Below, one piece after another: positions 48,866 to 58,414 of a stretch of 64,000 nt of DNA. The DNA comes from Schistocephalus solidus. Its lineage: Eukaryota > Platyhelminthes > Cestoda > Diphyllobothriidea > Diphyllobothriidae. Below the pieces are notes generated by a model. It was not told the origin of the DNA, did not search any database, and saw only the letters and a program-made list of their open reading frames with translations. Every line of letters begins with the position of its first letter. The stretch's first letter is position 1. A program made the translations under genes and the position numbers. The DNA is taken from contig WEDG01004078.1 in the NCBI GenBank assembly GCA_017591395.1, positions 1 through 64,000 on the forward strand. Direction: 5' to 3'.

Positions 48866-49254
48866 TATATTCTTTCTCTATTGAGTATCCAAAACGTCTT
48901 GTTCAAACGATCGCATCTTCTCCTTCTGAACTGCTTCCTGGAACTCGCCTGTTCGCTTTTATCAACAAAGAATTCTCTAAATTGGACGGGACAACGGCAT
49001 CAATATCTTAGCGTGCATCGGTCCGACAGCAGGTTCAGCAAGTAAGAGTGATCGCGGTGATGCGTGCCACCCATATTATGTGGTCCGTGTGTTAATTTAG
49101 AATTCATTGGGAAGAACGCACAGACAACTGGCTAATCGTGTGACTAGAATGAGAAACGTTCTTTATTTTTTCTTTTTCCAACCACAAAATGCTTTCGTAT
49201 TTGATCGGCCAGAGCAGAGCAGCGCAGGGCTTAACTTCGATTAAGTGTCAAAGA

Positions 49255-49460
49255 GAATGGGATTCAGAGGAAGAAGAAGAGGTGATCACTAGAACATGGT
49301 GTTTATTGGCCCGACGTTTTGGATTCCTTCTCGAACCCCTCATCAGAGACAGTTGCAGAAGAGGAAACTTGGAGCCTAAGATGTGTAGTATTTATAAGGC
49401 AAGGTGGCCAGGCCACCACAGACATTTTATCGTTGGCAGTCCTCATGTTCATCGCTGGGT
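49255..49460 (-). repeat. Penelope-like 3' tail fragment, inverted
   Basis: On the plus strand this reads GAAGAAGAAGAGGTGATCAC, AGAACATGGTGTTT, CGACGTTTTGGA and GAGACAGTTGCAGAA. This is the reverse complement of the end of the tail at 58255-58400 (GTGATCACTCGAACATGG on the minus strand). The frame 49189-49491 lies mostly in this tail and is not a gene. Confidence 0.75.
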
Positions 49461-49589
49461 GGTCGTAGTTTACGTGATGACTGCTGTTTAGTTCATACCA
49501 GCGTTGATAATTGCAGTGCTTTCACAACGGTGAGGAAATCACGGCCTTAAATGGTATGTTACAAAGGATCAAATCTAATTTTGCGCGTT

Positions 49590-49900
49590 AATTTCCTTGG
49601 AAATTTAACAAGACAACATACCCCTGTCTTCTTATCCCATCGAATTTGAGAGAAATTAGGTAAAGGGCAAAATTTAGTGTCAGGGTTGGAGTTACGATAA
49701 GGGGAAGGAATAGAGTGACGGGGAGGGTTGGGGTTAAAATGAGAAAAGTTGGGCTAGGATGCCTGGTTGTGCTAGGACAGCGTGATAAGTAATTCTCCAG
49801 GAGTTTTTCACAACGCCATCTGAAGTACATGGGTGGGGCGTTCCTATTCCCATTTCGTGTCCCGAAAATTATAAAACAATTCCAATCCTGCCTTCTTCAT
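49590..49900 (+). repeat. TTAGGG-like repeat, copy 4
   Basis: Contains TTCCTTGGAAATTT, ATCGAATTTGAGAGAAATTA, then GGGTTGGAGTTACGATAAGG and GAGGGTTGGGGTTAAAATG, and the flank GGGGCGTTCCTATTCCCATT (49834-49853). The order matches copies 1-3. Confidence 0.55.
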
Positions 49901-50219
49901 TAAGAAAGGCAACATGCCTTACATTGAAACAGGCATATGCAGTAGGATTTATTGGTTCCAACAAATTTCGTGACAGCTTATCAGCTGCGACCCGTATTTG
50001 CACAAAACAGGTAACAAATGGAAGTAGACAGCAGTTTGACTTTTACAGAAAATCAATACAAAACAGTGAGGGTCGGAGTTAAACGTAAAGAATAATCAGG
50101 TCAACGATCTTAGCTTAAGACTTCGGAGAGGAAATAAAAGGTGGGGGCTGAGTTAACACAACCCTCAGTCATGAGTAAATGTAAAGGTGAAGATTACCAG
50201 GGCAATTGGAGATTGACCA

Positions 50220-51655
50220 CGTGGTCTAGTTGCTTGAATATGTCGGGTTTCTCTCTTCGTATATACGTTGCTTCCAAGTAGTGCAAAGCTCAAGTTGTTC
50301 GTGCCCGAAAAAGTGCCCGAACAGCTGTTTCAAGATAACAGAGGAATCGCTGTCCAACAGATGTTTAGTAATCAAAGAACGTGGTACGTGATTTCATAGT
50401 TTAAACAGCCAGTTAGGTAAATGCTCAGTGGCCATGGTTACAAATTGCCTTTGCGTTCGCTTAATGTACTTGCATCCACAAGTGCACGTAAATTCGTAAC
50501 CACAATTAGGGGTGGCATGCAAGGATAAGGCATCCTTTGGATGGTTGATTAGGTTAATAGTGGGCTGTCAAAGATGAACTCAGCTGTATTGCATGTTATT
50601 TCGACGCTGCAGCGTAACCGTCGTTTGATTTTACTAGGAATGTTGTCACCATTAAATGGTAAAGATATCAAAACGGGCTATTTCAGAACTGACTGTTACA
50701 TCACTGTTGGCCGAAAAGGGTTACTATATTTTCGATTGAAGCGTGCAGGATATCCACAGTTACGTAAGGCTGCTTTGGTGTGGACAATTTCTTCTCCAAG
50801 GGTTTCACTAGAGTAAATATTTATCGCTCTTTCAAAAAGAGTATGTACCAGAGTTCATTTGCATTGTACTAGCACAAAGCTTTTTAAGTGCAAGTATTGC
50901 CCTTTCATGTATTTTTGTGGAACTTAGAGTGCCCTACTGAACCATCATCCTCTCTGAACATGAGGACGTCTAGGTAGGGTAGCTTGTTGCACTGTTCCAT
51001 TTCCATTGTGAATTTTATCTCAGGACGTATTTTATTCATGGCAGTAAGAAGGTCTTCAGCGTCTTTCATGTAATTAACGTATCTTATGTATAAGTTGTTT
51101 ATCTTTTATTCGGAATATATCTTTTCTTCTAGGTGACCTATAAAAATGCCGCTGAAGGTTGGTCTGTGTGTCAACACATCACGTAGTACTTCGGGTGACA
51201 GGCGGGTTTTAGCCGCATGGGTGCATATAACACCTATTGTTTCATTCAATGGTACATTTTTAAATAAAGATTCCATGTCTTAGGAAATCTTACACTTACA
51301 GGTCATATTTTGGCGCTTAATCTTTTCAATAAAATGAAGACTGTAGTTTTTAGTGTAAGTGGAAAACAGTTGTTGAATTGGCTCTAGCTCATGACAAGCC
51401 ATTTTGCAAGTCTATGTTGAGGTGCATTAGACATTAAGAGAATTGGTCATAGTGGTAGATCCTTCTTATGAGTTTTGGGCAGTCTATATAGTCTACCGAT
51501 ATGCGTACCTCTCGGTTTTAGGGATAGCGTGGTATATGTTTCCATCAGGTTTTTGTCCAGCAACTGTTTAGTACTTTTCCAGACTGATTTTCCATTGCTT
51601 AAGTTTCATCTTTCCCTGATGGCTCTAGGCGAAATTTACTTTTTCCTCCAAATTA
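50220..51655 (-). pseudogene. Penelope-like element, RT to GIY-YIG, third subfamily
   Basis: On the minus strand, from right to left: LYRLPKTHK (51490-51465), a stretch VPLNETIGVICTHAAKTRLS, HRPTFSGIFIGHLEEKIY (near 51120-51175), the RT active-site region as IRYVNYMKDAEDLLTAM (YVDD expected, YVNY found), then KFTMEMEQCNKLPYLDVLMF. Downstream come AALRNCGYPARFNRK and a degenerate GIY-YIG core CTCGCKYIKRTQRQF (50487-50443) with EHLPNW. Stops occur throughout. The copy is dead. Confidence 0.8.
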
Positions 51656-52030
51656 AAGATGAAAACATTATACAGAAGGTACGTTAATGCTATATTCACG
51701 ATTGCTGATTGCAAGAAAGACGCTGAAGACCTTCTTACTGCCATGAAAAAAGTGCATTCGAAGATAAAATTCACAATGGAAAAGGAACAGTGCAACAAGC
51801 TACCCTCCCTAGACGTTCTCATGTTCAGAGAGGATGATGGCTCAATAGAGCACTCTGTGTTCCTCAAAAATACATGCAAAGGGCAATACTTGCACTTAAC
51901 AAGCTTTTTGCTAGTACAATGCAAACTAAATCTGGCACATGCTATTTTTCAAAGAGCGATAAATATTTGCTCTAGTGAAACCCTTGGGACAGAAATCGTC
52001 TGGAATCCACTTAGTTTGAGATCTAATTAG
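51655..52030 (+). pseudogene. Penelope-like RT fragment, head-to-head partner
   Basis: A 123-codon open frame reads RRYVNAIFTIADCKKDAEDL, KIKFTMEKEQCNKLPSLDVL (PLE motif FLDVL), HSVFLKNTCKGQYLHL and QRAINICSSETLG. The YVDD motif reads YVNA, so the catalytic Asp pair is lost. The sequence is close to the minus-strand copy at 50810-51110. The two are inverted and meet near 51655. Being open is not evidence of function, because the fragment lacks the N-terminal RT motifs. Confidence 0.8.
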
Positions 52031-52074
52031 TCCATGCTCAGAGACGTCAATGACCGCCAAAATACCGGATATTA

Positions 52075-52570
52075 GGGAAGGACTTTATATGCGTGAGGGG
52101 AGAGAGTGAGATCAACGGCTCAGCGAATGTCCCTCCCTATAAACAATCAGACGCGCTTGAAACTAGAACGGTGCGCTAAAAGCCGTGGCTTGGAAGGTTG
52201 CCAAATTACGGGATAACGCGAACCGCATGGTCATCCACATGGCGTGTTTTGTGTGGAGTGGCTGACTGGTGGACTGAGAGTCGGGCTGCAATGGCTCCTT
52301 CTTAATGTGGCCTTAATGGCACTCCCACTCCGTGGGATCCGAGCCGGGTGTGGTGGCACGCTCCGGGGCAGCTCCGGCCGCGCAAGCCACCTGTGTCTTC
52401 TCCCGCCTCCGGACTTCTTGATTCTGTCATGACACTGGGCTCAGATGGGAGAGGAGGAGAGAGTGCGGTAGCTGCAGCGCAAGTCTTCTATCAGTTAAAA
52501 CTAATCCAGGCGCTAGTCACCGTTAGTCACATCGTCGGACTACAACGGTCGAACTATCGTCACACTACCG
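52075..52570 (+). repeat. LINE-tail repeat, stand-alone
   Basis: 5'-truncated copy of the LINE tail. It runs from GGGGAGAGAGTGAGATC (about 52098) through TTACGGGATAACGCGAACC, GCTGCAATGGCTCC, CGCCTCCGGACTTCTTGATT and GCGGTAGCTGCAGCGCAAG to the GGTCGAACTATCGTC end. It follows the Penelope fragment with only about 45 bp between them. The frames 52244-52432 and 52348-52617 are chance. Confidence 0.8.
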
Positions 52571-54205
52571 ATTTTTTGTGGGAAGTTTGTGACTATTACA
52601 CGGTTAAACCACAGTAGCTGAGGGATTTCAGCCCAACTATTCATAGTTACTTTCGGGGCGAGCCTGAAAAGGTTTGTTTTGAAGGAATTACTCCAAGTTC
52701 GCGCATTAATTTTCTCATTAATTCAGAAAGGTAGAATGAACTTTCTGGTGAAGTAAATACCGACAGTAGAGGCAGCTCTATGAAAGGAAATGTTATAATT
52801 TATTTGGTTAAGAAACTTGGGCGGGTTTCGCAGATCTTCCTTACTACAGCAATCGGGTCTTCTTCCGAAAAACCTGTCTTTTATCCTTCTGACGAAATTT
52901 AAGCGTCCTTCTCTTCTTTGCACAACTAAATTGTTCTGGTTAACGTAAATTAAGAACTATACAACGAGTATATGCCTTGTTTGACACTACATGGATTGTA
53001 GCACATTTTATCTCTTCAACTGGAGCTCTTTCCAAATGCAGTTCCATAGAAAATAAACACTAACTCCATCCGGTATTCCATTAAATGGAACAGACCTGAG
53101 GATGTCTCTTTCACCGTTCCTAATTTAGTTTGAACTTTACAGACCGCTGTGAAATTTCGCATTATCGCCAGGCCTCAGTATTTTATCATCCAGTCTCTTT
53201 CCAAAGACCAATATCCGTTTGTGCAGGTTTGCGGAAACGACCAAAAAAACACATCAGCTCCGGTTCCCATTTTTTGGTTTCTGAAAAGACGTGGGCAGAG
53301 CTATTTCAAACCCAGCAGGCAAAAATGCTATGTAAACTGACCTTGTGAAGCAACTTCACACGTTTTTCACCACAAACACCACACAAAATTGTTTGTGTTG
53401 CAGAAATATTCGCTCCTCTCCGAAAAACTGAGCTGAGCGGACAGCTATAATGACGCCTTACAGCTTTGCCAATGTTAGCTAAATATATACCACGCACCCC
53501 GCAAAAGGACGCATCTATCGGTTACTTAGGCATTTGCTCTCATGGCCTTTTTATGTCGCTTATTGTTTCCATTAAAAATTGCCAGATATTAGTGTGTATT
53601 AAAGACTGTCAAGAGCGTTTATGACTGCAAGACAGGCAAGCAAGCTAACTGTGTTAGGTGAAAGGTCGACTCTATCATCGGAAGGTCAATAACTCGTTAA
53701 CTGCGCTTCTGCTCCAGTTGCGAGTGAAACTCTTTTTAGCCCTTTTCAGAAAGCTTCTCTGCTTTTGTCCGCAACAGTCGCTTTCATGATCACAAGAAAT
53801 TTCTTATGAGACTATAGAAAGACGAAGAAAATGTGACAAACAACCAGTATAATCAAGCACCTAGGCCAGTAGAAAATTTGGCTGTGGAACTCCCACGACC
53901 AGATGACGTTTGCAGACGTATGGGATCGACTCCTGCCGTCCTTCAGGTGCACCATTTCCACGCTATCATAGTTATGGTGATCATCTCTGTGTGAGCTGTT
54001 CATTTATCACAGCTGTTCGCACAGCAAATTGAAGTGCACAATTTCAATTGTCCCTCAAGTTTACAGAATCCCAACACAACCGTAACTGAGATGCATACTG
54101 GGCTCCACCTAAAGCTCGGCACGAAAAAACTGTCAGTTATTTGTAGGCGTTGCAGTGGCTCAACAGAATCTGACAATGGCCGTTTCTGTGACTCTCATAG
54201 TGTGT
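52571..54205. other. Unassigned sequence
   Basis: No gene, RNA or repeat recognised. Short frames on both strands lack motifs. Confidence 0.45.
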
Positions 54206-54209
54206 AGGT

Positions 54210-54378
54210 GGTCTTGACACCGGGCTCAGGTGGGGGAGGAGGAGAGAGTGCGGTAGATGCAGCGCAAGTCTACTATCACTTTAAACTAAATCACGCGCAA
54301 GTCACCGTCCCTGCTCAACTTTCCCATGTGTATACGGTGGACATCGTCGGACTACGACGGTCGAACTGTCGTCGTGAG
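54210..54378 (+). repeat. SINE-like/LINE-tail terminal piece
   Basis: Starts GTCTTGACACCGGGCTCAGG and runs through GAGAGTGCGGTAGATGCAGC, ACTATCACTTTAAACT and ACGGTGGACATCGTCGG to GGTCGAACTGTCGTCGTG. It is very close to the units at 11140-11300, so it is probably a recent insertion, truncated at its 5' end. Confidence 0.75.
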
Positions 54379-54484
54379 GTGATCGATTTTATCGAAACCC
54401 ACTACTCCAGAGCCAACAGCGTCGGGTTCCTTTTGGGTATCAGCGTCTTACGGAGCTAGTTACGCAAAAGATATAAAACTAAAA

Positions 54485-54830
54485 ATATTTCAGTACGTTT
54501 ATTGCCCTTTGAATGTAAACTCTTCTATCCAATACGAAAATGAAATGATTCTTGTCCGCAGGCACGATAGGGTAACGTGTTCGGCCTTGAGTTCCCTTAA
54601 TGCGTCACGGTTGACCTTTTGAAATATTTCGCATGGTCGATGAGCCATCAGAAGGGACTACATTTCTTCCTCCTTGCCATTGAGGACCGAATTCGATGAC
54701 TCAATCCTCTTAACATGTTTGGAATCAGCAGGGTTGTGTGAGCTATCATACCGCAAAACCTGCACTTGCTCTTTATTTAGTTCATTTTAAAACAAGTTGC
54801 GTACCAGTATGCTGTTTTTGGACAGCTTGA
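54485..54830 (-). pseudogene. Penelope-like N-terminal fragment
   Basis: The minus strand reads NELNKEQVQVLRYDSSHNPA (54790-54730), then SLLMAHRPCEIFQKVNRDAL, RELKAEH, and after a shift LDRRVYIQRAINVLK (to about 54490). These match, in order, the plus-strand copy at 56210-56540 (MQVLRHEVAFNT, LLMAHRPRYVLSKVERDALQ, LDRADYIQKAKKLLED). Stops and a frameshift are present, and no RT core remains. Confidence 0.78.
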
Positions 54831-55615
54831 GAAATTATGTTCCCCAGTTGTGTGTCGCGTATCATTTTTTTGCGGGCACCTTCAGTCACCCCCGGCTTCA
54901 GCAGCTTGTACAGTTCCGTTCTGAAATGCGGTTCCTAGAGAAACTTAACATTTTATTGTTCAGATGACCATCTTTTTCATTTATATCGTCAACAGCCTGA
55001 GGTTCTCCGCTGACCTTTGACAAGATTTGGAAGGTTTTTGGCTATTATTACTGAACTGCTACCTTAGAATCGGCCCTTTCCCTTTTCCTTGTCCTTTTCG
55101 TTCACCTTCTCCTCCGCCTCAGATCATTGCCAACTATGCGCGGTTTTTTTGCATTTTGTCCGTGAGGGATTTCTGGTCCCCATGATCAATCTTAGGAGTT
55201 TATATCTGTCGTTTTCCCAGCTAACCTCCCCTTATCGCACTGGCAAGTAAAGATAAATCTTGTGCGACAAATACCTCTGCTCCAATTTTTGATATGGCGA
55301 CGCTTGATGCAACATCCCGACTACAGAGCCACAAACATTAACCAAGTTTGTGCACTCAAATAACTGAAAATGCATCAATTAATTTCATCAGACATGCTTT
55401 GTCCGTTGACAGCGCAAATTTAGTTCAGAAATATCTCTGGCAACGATAAAGACCCTCTTCCAAACAGTAAATTTGAACGAGTCAGAAACATCGTAGAATC
55501 CTTCACAAAATTGCTTACTCAGCCCCTAGTAGAGGAGTAGAGAAAAGATAATTTTTGGGAGAGGCTTAGGGTAAAATTTTATTTAAAGAAATGCGATAGG
55601 TTAAAATGAGGCGAG
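54831..55615. other. Unassigned sequence
   Basis: Nothing secure is recognised. The minus strand may hold more decayed 5' Penelope sequence upstream of 54830, but I could not align it. Confidence 0.4.
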
Positions 55616-55619
55616 ATTA

Positions 55620-55860
55620 AATATTCCACCACCCGGGGTTGGGTATGGCTGCCTGACGGCGGCTTATAAGCCAGAAATCGCTTTCCAGTCCCTCTCGTCT
55701 TTGTCGGAAATATCCTTCTGCCAATATTACTAGCTGCTATGTGGCTGCTGGCGGTGCTCAAGAGTAAGCCCCAAGGCACAACGGGACGAGTGAGTCCTGC
55801 AACCGATCGGTGAGCGCCTATCTAACATTGTTACTATTCCCGATTGAAAAAGACAAGAAA
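55620..55860 (+). repeat. SINE body without tRNA head
   Basis: CACCACCCGGGGTTGGGTAT (55626-55645), CTGACGGCGGCTTATAAGCC and CAGAAATCGCTTTCCAGTC align with 55933-56000 of the next copy (CACCACCTAGGCTTGGGTAT, CTGACGACACTAATAACCC, AGAAATGGCCATTTCAGAC). The tRNA-like part is missing. It lies directly upstream of a copy with a head. Confidence 0.6.
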
Positions 55861-55862
55861 CT

Positions 55863-56027
55863 GAGCCCATAGTTCAATGGTTAGAGCGTTGGACATCTGA
55901 TCAACGGGTCGCGGGTTCGATTCTCGGGTGGGGCACCACCTAGGCTTGGGTATGACGGGCTGACGACACTAATAACCCAGAAATGGCCATTTCAGACTGT
56001 CACTCGAGGCTTCGAAAATATCGTCAG
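55863..56027 (+). repeat. tRNA-derived SINE with A and B boxes
   Basis: The tRNA-like head GAGCCCATAGTTCAATGG carries an A box (TAGTTCAATGG, 55870-55880) and a B box (GGTTCGATTCT, 55914-55924) at a tRNA-like spacing, which would form an internal Pol III promoter. A D-stem (GTTC/GAGC) and an anticodon stem (GTTGG/TCAAC) can pair. The anticodon loop would be 8 nt and the acceptor stem does not close, so this is a SINE head, not a tRNA gene. The body ends where Penelope homology begins. Confidence 0.75.
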
Positions 56028-56339
56028 CAAATTGACCAAGAGAAGGCAAAGTGCTCCGAGTTCATGGGCGAGAACGGCACAAGGCTGCTTCAGGAGAGGG
56101 TGACCTAACGAAGCCGTCAACAAAGAGCGACGCGTGAGGCAGCACTAGAGAACAAATGTTGTAAGCTGCCTGCTTCAACGTCATCCTAAAACCACAAACT
56201 GTTGCGCAACTTCTCACCAAAGGAGCTGACGGATGAGTAAATGCAGGTGTTAAGGCATGAAGTCGCGTTCAACACACGATGCCAAACCTGCTAACATGGT
56301 TGCAGCATTGGATTCAAGCCTCAGCCAGGCGTAAGCAAC

Positions 56340-56840
56340 AGATGAAGCAAAGACCATGTTTGACATCAAGTGTCAGCCCTCCTCATGGCTCACAGACCAC
56401 GCTACGTGCTTTCCAAGGTTGAACGTGATGCACTTCAGGAACTCGGGGCTGACAACGACCTCTTCATCGTGCCTGTGGACAAGGAGCGTTCCACGGTCAT
56501 ATTGGACAGAGCAGACTATATTCAGAAAGCCAAAAAGTTGTTGGAGGATCATCAGTCCTATTTCCCGCTGACATGCGAGATCAACGTGACGCTGCTGGCA
56601 ATGGAGAACTCAGGTGCAATATCACCGATGGATCGACGCATGGCAAGAGCACAAGAAATGGCCCTGGCCCGATTTTATGGTCTCCCAAAAAGTGCACGAA
56701 GGGGGCGCTTCTCTCTTGCCAATCTTATCACTCAAAGGAACTCCGACCTACGGACTGGCAAAATGTCTGCTTTGACGTCTCAAATTTCTGATTGCCAATT
56801 CGGACATCGCAGTCAACTCCCCGACACAATACTTTAAGAA
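56340..56840 (+). pseudogene. Penelope-like N-terminal domain and first RT motifs
   Basis: The open frame 56370-56837 (155 codons) reads LLMAHRPRYVLSKVERDALQ, VPVDKERSTVILDRADYIQK, RRMARAQEMALARFYGLPKS. The FYGLPK segment is the early Penelope RT motif (usually YGLPKIHK), after which the frame diverges. The next family segment (PIVSLKGTPTYGLA-like) is visible only in other frames (LANLITQRNSDLRTGK). Confidence 0.85.
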
Positions 56841-57400
56841 ACTTAAAGGGGTAAACCTCCTGCTAAGTGACGTCATGGCATTCTTTGGTGTCACGTCTCT
56901 TTTTGACTTCTATTCCGCAGGACCTGACCGTCGAGACTATCGAATTACTCTTACGCAACAAATACGATAAAAGGGAGAATCGTCCCGGACATGCCCAAAT
57001 CCTCTAGCTCCTGAAGTTCTGTCTCAAGACGAACTTCACGTTTGACGGAAAAATGTACGAGCAGGGCACGCCAATGGGTTCGCCGATTTCAGGATTCATA
57101 GCCGAGGCAGTTCTGCAACGGTTGGGGTTGCTGGTCCTGCAACACCACTGACCGACATTTTGGGCTTGGTATGTGGATGATAGCTTCGTCGTCATCGAAC
57201 GGTGTTAGCATTCAAAGAACGTCTGAACGCCGTCTTCCAGGACATTCAATTTACGATGGAGGAGGAAGAAAAGGACCAGCTGACCATTCTCGATGTCCTC
57301 GCTGGCGGAAAAGATTCTGGTAGTCTGAAAACCAAAGTGTTCAGGAAAGCAACAAATACGACGCAAATACTGAACTTCAAAGCAACCACCTGATCAATCA
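56841..57400 (+). pseudogene. Penelope-like reverse transcriptase core, broken
   Basis: In shifting frames: LTVETIELLLRNKYDKRENR (56918-56977), FTFDGKMYEQGTPMGSPISG (about 57038-57097), FIAEAVLQRLGLLVLQHH and a stop, then WAWYVDDSFVVIERC with the catalytic YVDD at 57170-57181 intact. The frame 57202-57393 continues FKERLNAVFQDIQFTMEEEE and ILDVLAGGKDSGSLKTKVFR (FLDVL motif). The aspartates are kept, but stops at about 57010, 57150 and 57207 and the shifts prevent a full protein. Confidence 0.88.
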
Positions 57401-58100
57401 AAAAGGCATTTGCGTAAGGGCGCTATACCGGCGCATTCAGGCGCCTTGCATTAAAATGGAAGACAAGGTTGTTGAGGAACAATATCTTCAACTGGTACTG
57501 AGAGTGAAAAGCTACCCGCGCAACTTTGTCAAACAATGCATATGCAAACAACAAGATAGACCTTATACAACCTGCTCTAAATTTTGGCAAGCTCCTCTGT
57601 ACGTGAAGAACGTCTTGGAAGCCGTCAGCAACCTTCTCACTCCCCTTGTAGTTGGGGTTGCACACAGGCCAGAAGCAACCATCAGACGCCGAGTCATGAG
57701 GCCGAAAGACCCACTGCCACGGCACGGAAACGGCTGGCGTCGTTTGCCGGATCTGGTGCAGTTTTGGACAACGACATTAAGTTTGAGAAACCTGAAGATA
57801 ACTCAGGACGCGAATGGTCGAGCACGCAGCTGCGTTGAGGAGGAAAGACACTGGTTCTCAGGCTGTAGCTAACTCAACGGGACCTGGCCATCTTTCCAAG
57901 TTTGATGAGGCCAAAATCTTCGCAAGGGGTGATAACCGCGTGAGCCACGAGCTGCTTGAGTCATGGTTTTCAGGCCCACAGTCCATTAACAAGCGCAATA
58001 AACGCCCCTTCCCATATTATTTGTTGAGGCATCGGAATGGAGAGCATGGAAATGGGTCACGTGGGGAGGACGCGAGGGGCCAACACCTCCAATGACACTG
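57401..58100 (+). pseudogene. Penelope-like C-terminal region with GIY-YIG remnant
   Basis: The frame 57456-57872 gives SYPRNFVKQCICKQQDRPY, SKFWQAPLYVKNVLEAVSNL, VGVAHRPEATIRRRVMRPKD and PLPRHGN, then shifts. The GIY-YIG core (SNYVG in relatives) is destroyed near 57770-57795 (GQ, then stops, then ET). The frame 57814-58095 resumes with EHAAALRRKDT, FDEAKIFARGDNRVSHELLE and SWFSGPQSINKRN. Endonuclease function is lost. Confidence 0.85.
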
Positions 58101-58380
58101 AGCCGAATGACCGGGTCATTATTACGCCCACATTCAATATGGATTATGAAATCACGGTGATTAACGACACGGACGCGGATGGCCAAGCTAGCACCGTATC
58201 AATTACGACCCCAGCGGCGCTCGATAGAGCTGCTGATTGTAGTACGCATGGGATCGCGTGGCCACTATAAATACTGCTCACCTTGTGCATCGCCATTTTC
58301 TGCAACTGTCTCCGACGGTGGATTCGAGAGAGAGTGAGAGTCCGAAACGTCAGAGCAAGAAACACCATGTTCGAGTGATC
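58101..58380 (+). repeat. Penelope-like 3' tail
   Basis: Noncoding end of the element, with TTATGAAATCACGGTGATTA (58144), GGACGCGGATGGCCAAGC, TTACGACCCCAGCGGCGCTC (58203) and ACTATAAATACTGCTCACC. Related tails are at 36480-36670 and 48700-48865 (+) and 49255-49460 (-). Confidence 0.75.
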
Positions 58381-58383
58381 ACC

Positions 58384-58411
58384 CCTTCCTCTTCCTCTTC
58401 TTCGTCTTCTG
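58384..58411 (+). repeat. CTT-rich microsatellite
   Basis: Short TTCCTCTTCCTCTTCTTCG run at the end of the Penelope tail. A GAAGAAGAAGAGG run occupies the same place in the inverted tail near 49270, so it is part of the element end or its preferred target. Confidence 0.7.
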
Positions 58412-58414
58412 AGA

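Larger units (their letters stand above)
56028..58380 (+). mobile_element. Penelope-like element, most complete copy (decayed)
   Basis: Order: N-terminal region (EFMGENGTRLLQERVT at about 56068, ELTDE, MQVLRHEVAFNT), reverse transcriptase, C-terminal region with GIY-YIG remnants, and a 3' tail ending near GTTCGAGTGATCACC (58380). About 2.35 kb. It has many stops and shifts in all parts, so it is inactive. It abuts a SINE on its left and a CTT-rich simple repeat on its right. No long terminal repeat was found. Confidence 0.88.

Noticed and set aside
55863..55935. Functional tRNA gene
   Set aside because: The A and B boxes are good, but the acceptor stem does not pair, the anticodon loop would have 8 nt, and the sequence continues into a SINE body repeated nearby.
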